A stretch of 33,016 nt of DNA from Nitrospinaceae bacterium. Lineage in GTDB: Bacteria > Nitrospinota > Nitrospinia > Nitrospinales > VA-1. The notes beneath the pieces were generated by a model. That model made no database searches, was not told the origin of the DNA, and worked only from the letters and a program-made list of their open reading frames with translations. This document shows positions 30,983-33,016 of this stretch, piece after piece (position 1 is the stretch's first letter; each line of letters begins with the position of its first letter). The translations under genes were made by a program, and so were the position numbers. The DNA lies in NCBI GenBank assembly GCA_029261655.1, contig JAJDAY010000033.1, positions 1-33,016 on the forward strand, read 5' to 3'.

Positions 30983-31290
30983 CCGAATTTGATCCTACAA
31001 CAAAAATAACCCGGAGAACTCCGGTAAATAAGGCCGCCAGCCGTTACTCCACCGGAGTTATCAAGCCGACTCCAACCGCAGAAACCGTTGACCGGGTGAC
31101 GCTCTCGCAGAGTTCGCCCACGAAGGTTGCAGGGCCAAAAAAGCTACAGTCGGCAGGTGAGGTCCGGCAGGAACTGGTGAAGAAGTTTAAAGATTATCTT
31201 GAAGAGGGAACTTATAAGATCAAGGCGGAAGAAATCGCGGACAAAATGGTTCAAAAGATAAGAGAAAATAAAAACCGTCAGATTATTTGA
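30979..31290 (+). CDS. flgM: FlgM-like anti-sigma factor
   Basis: A 103-residue protein. The N-terminal half is low-complexity and likely disordered (TRRTPVNKAAS, IKPTPTAETVDRVTLSQSS). The C-terminal half VRQELVKKFKDYLEEGTYKI followed by KAEEIADKMVQKI fits the sigma-28-binding helices of FlgM. FlgM holds the flagellar sigma factor FliA inactive until it is exported through the finished hook-basal body. No flagellar gene is seen nearby, so it may serve a distant flagellar regulon or a non-flagellar sigma factor. It lacks its own ribosome site and is read by coupling to the small ORF upstream. Confidence 0.78.
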   Translation: MTEFDPTTKITRRTPVNKAASRYSTGVIKPTPTAETVDRVTLSQSSPTKVAGPKKLQSAGEVRQELVKKFKDYLEEGTYKIKAEEIADKMVQKIRENKNRQII

Positions 31291-31313
31291 TTTCCTTGTA
31301 AAAGGGCTAAAAC

Positions 31314-31826
31314 TCAAACAACCCTGACTTCTCTAAGGCCAGGGAAACAGTCGCATTCCTTTAGTTTTTCCTCCCATCTTTTCCCCAGTTTATTTATTCT
31401 TAAATCCAGCTTCTCCAAATGAGTCAAGGTTTTGGATCTGGTTAGCGATTCCATGCCAATACGGCTGATTTGATTATTTCGCATATCCAGTTCCTTCAAA
31501 TTGACCAGTACCGGTGAATGCGCCACCGCATCCATTCCAACATCGCCAAGACCATTTTTCCTCAAGTCCAAAACCTCCAGCGTTATCAAGTCGGGATGTT
31601 GGCTCAAATAGACCACTTCAACCGGAGTGATCTCAAAGTTAGGAAGTTTTAATATCTTCGGGTTCATTTTAAGCCGGGCCTGCACGAATTTTTCAAACAG
31701 GGTGATTTTGCGAGTTCCGACTCTTTGCAGTTTGGCATCAATCGCTTCATTGATTTTGTCGATATTGCCTTTCGTCGAATAGAACAATTCGAGAACCATC
31801 TCCTTATTCAACTCATCATTTTCCAT
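31314..31826 (-). CDS. Leucine-rich-repeat protein
   Basis: A 170-residue protein. Residues 1-60 are helical and charged. From about residue 75 on there are about three leucine-rich repeats of the ribonuclease-inhibitor type (LITLEVLDLRKNGLGDVGMDAV, then LVNLKELDMRNNQISRIGMESL and LTHLEKLDLRINKLGKRWEEKL), each of about 28 residues. There is no signal peptide, so it is probably cytoplasmic, with a protein-binding role. It converges on the FlgM-like gene (23 bases apart). Short LRR proteins of this kind are scattered in environmental bacteria, and the partner is unknown. Confidence 0.82.
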   Translation of the reverse strand: MENDELNKEMVLELFYSTKGNIDKINEAIDAKLQRVGTRKITLFEKFVQARLKMNPKILKLPNFEITPVEVVYLSQHPDLITLEVLDLRKNGLGDVGMDAVAHSPVLVNLKELDMRNNQISRIGMESLTRSKTLTHLEKLDLRINKLGKRWEEKLKECDCFPGLREVRVV

Positions 31827-31972
31827 GATCTTTTCGCTTCCCGGCCCAACGGGCCAATTTTAAAATCCAGCGGTGAATGGGTGTATTACATTATAACTTG
31901 GTTTTTACTTTTTATTCCGGTATACTCGCACCCACCTAAGTATTTGGAAAATCTATTTTTGGAGATGGCCTT

Positions 31973-32242
31973 ATGGGAGGAATCGGACTCCCGGAGTTAC
32001 TGATTGTTCTGGTAATCATAATGATTATATTTGGGGCTGGGAAAATCCCTCAAATAGGCAGTGCTTTTGGAAATACTATCCGGAACTTTAAAAAATCCAT
32101 GAAGGAAACGGAGGAGGAAGAAGAAGTCTCTTTAGAGGATATTTCTAAAAACCCGGAATTAGAGAATTCTGAAGAGCCCAAAGCTGTCCCGGAGAATCTG
32201 GAATCTTCAGAAGAAGCCGCTCCAAAAAAGTCATCCGAGTAA
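31973..32242 (+). CDS. tatA: TatA/TatE twin-arginine translocase subunit
   Basis: An 89-residue protein with the TatA layout: a short N-terminus (MGGIGLPE), one transmembrane helix (about 8-21, ELLIVLVIIMIIFG), the conserved FG at 20-21 and an amphipathic helix (KIPQIGSAFGNTIRNFKKSM). A long acidic tail rich in Glu (ETEEEEEVSLEDISKNPE) follows. TatA oligomers form the pore for folded proteins that carry twin-arginine signals. TatB and TatC are not adjacent. TGGAGAT upstream acts as ribosome site. Confidence 0.93.
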   Translation: MGGIGLPELLIVLVIIMIIFGAGKIPQIGSAFGNTIRNFKKSMKETEEEEEVSLEDISKNPELENSEEPKAVPENLESSEEAAPKKSSE

Positions 32243-32414
32243 ACAGCCAAAATAAATCAGGCAGACGAAAAAATAGTATTTTATAAAATTCTTTAACGTC
32301 ACAGCCAAATTACTCTGCATTCCCTTCGCCCTCATTTAAAAACCATACCATCCGGTTTTCATCTACCAGCTTTGATTCTATTTTTTATTTATTGCCTCCA
32401 AATGGGATAATTCT

Positions 32415-33016
32415 GTGGATACGATAAAACCCATCCTCCGCAAGTTGTTTTCTGCATTTCTCGACATTCTTCCTATTATTTCAGTTATTTTGTTTTTCCA
32501 ATTTTTTGTCATTCAAAAACCGTTTCCCAATCCTGAAGAAACAATGGCGGGAGTCCTTCTGGTGGTTTTTGGATTATTTTTATTTATCATAGGCCTGGAA
32601 AGCGCTTTATTCCCGATGGGCGTGAGCCTTGCCGTTCAATTTACTCAGAAGGGAAACATTTTCTGGCTTCTATTTTTTGGGTTCGCCCTGGGGTTTTCCA
32701 CGACCATTGCCGAACCGGCCCTCACGGTCATCGCCAATAAGGCGGGGCAAATTGCCGCTGATTCGGAAGCCATTCAAAGCCAGCCGGAATCCATTTCTTC
32801 ATTCGTTTATGGTCTCCGTCTTACCGTTGCGTTCTCTGTGGGATTGGCCATCGCCATAGGGGTGCTTCGGATCGTGAAAGGCTGGCACCTGTTGTGGTTT
32901 ATCCTGGCAGGATACGGTTTCATTGTTCTCGCCACATTTTTCGCTCCAAAAGAAATTATTGGCATCGCTTACGACTCAGGCGGAATCACCACCTCCACCA
33001 TCACCGTGCCCTTGGT
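32415..33016 (+). CDS. DUF1538 membrane protein, N-terminal part
   Basis: At least 200 codons run to the right edge. The first codon is GTG (32415); no better start is in frame upstream. Several transmembrane helices are visible (ILPIISVILFFQFFVI, MAGVLLVVFGLFLFIIGLES, FWLLFFGFALGFSTT, VAFSVGLAIAIGVL, LLWFILAGYGFIVLATFF). Family marks are ESALFPMGVSLA, the TTIAEPALTVIANKAG loop and YDSGGITTSTITVP near the edge. DUF1538 proteins include the reported two-component UmpAB cation/proton antiporter of Halomonas; transport of monovalent cations here is inference. The C-terminal part lies outside the window. Confidence 0.85.
   Translation, partial: MDTIKPILRKLFSAFLDILPIISVILFFQFFVIQKPFPNPEETMAGVLLVVFGLFLFIIGLESALFPMGVSLAVQFTQKGNIFWLLFFGFALGFSTTIAEPALTVIANKAGQIAADSEAIQSQPESISSFVYGLRLTVAFSVGLAIAIGVLRIVKGWHLLWFILAGYGFIVLATFFAPKEIIGIAYDSGGITTSTITVPL

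Noticed and set aside
1..33016. Search by eye for CRISPR arrays, tRNA or rRNA genes, insertion sequences and att sites
   Set aside because: No regularly spaced repeats, cloverleaf-like segments, transposase frames or flanking direct repeats were seen. A tRNAscan, Rfam and ISfinder run would settle it.

Overview
The window reads as a chromosomal segment of a Gram-negative bacterium. It has an outer-membrane assembly pair (TamA/TamB), a TolC channel, a periplasmic alpha-carbonic anhydrase, a lipoprotein and TatA. Moderate GC genes with AT-rich intergenic stretches, lone marine-type housekeeping genes and the family mix fit a Nitrospinota (Nitrospina-like) or deep-branching proteobacterial genome. 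That placement is inference: there is no rRNA gene here to confirm it. I see no phage, insertion sequence, CRISPR array or tRNA.

Layout. 1-1.8 kb: the start of a J-domain protein (minus) diverges from a TPR lipoprotein and thioredoxin-like pair, followed by a terminated, structured intergenic stretch that may encode a small RNA. 1.8-6.3 kb: alpha-carbonic anhydrase (minus), an O-methyltransferase (plus), and a biotin cluster bioF-bioH-like-bioC with overlapping genes (minus). 6.3-7.2 kb: two small proteins. 7.2-20.9 kb: a long minus-strand run that reads, in transcription order, tolC, macA-like, tamA, tamB, a MacB-type ATPase, a MacB-type permease, pabB, pabC and a DUF1566 protein. 20.9-26.0 kb (plus): a MerR-type HTH fused to a receiver domain, a transketolase split into two subunits, and asparagine synthetase. 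26.0-29.4 kb: a zinc-ribbon miniprotein and a DJ-1 protein (minus), ubiE/menG and a DegS-like protease (plus), and a CopZ-like protein (minus). 29.4-33.0 kb: a sparse region with a 68-residue protein behind a sigma-54-type promoter, about 0.8 kb without a convincing protein gene but with strong hairpins, a FlgM-like protein coupled to an upstream small ORF, an LRR protein, TatA, and the start of a DUF1538 membrane protein.

How the genes work together. The most striking unit is the envelope cluster. A complete tripartite pump (TolC, adaptor, separate ATPase and permease) has the TamA/TamB pair inserted between its adaptor and its ABC motor. This suggests shared regulation and perhaps a shared envelope-biogenesis role. 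The pabB-pabC pair behind it makes p-aminobenzoate for folate. The bio genes make the pimeloyl moiety and the first ring precursor of biotin.

The best candidates for undescribed biology are the TamAB/MacAB/TolC locus, the HTH-receiver regulator with a dyad inside its own promoter spacer, two compact candidate small RNAs (about 1699-1795 plus, about 30443-30369 minus), the sigma-54-driven 68-residue protein, and the small ORF coupled to FlgM.
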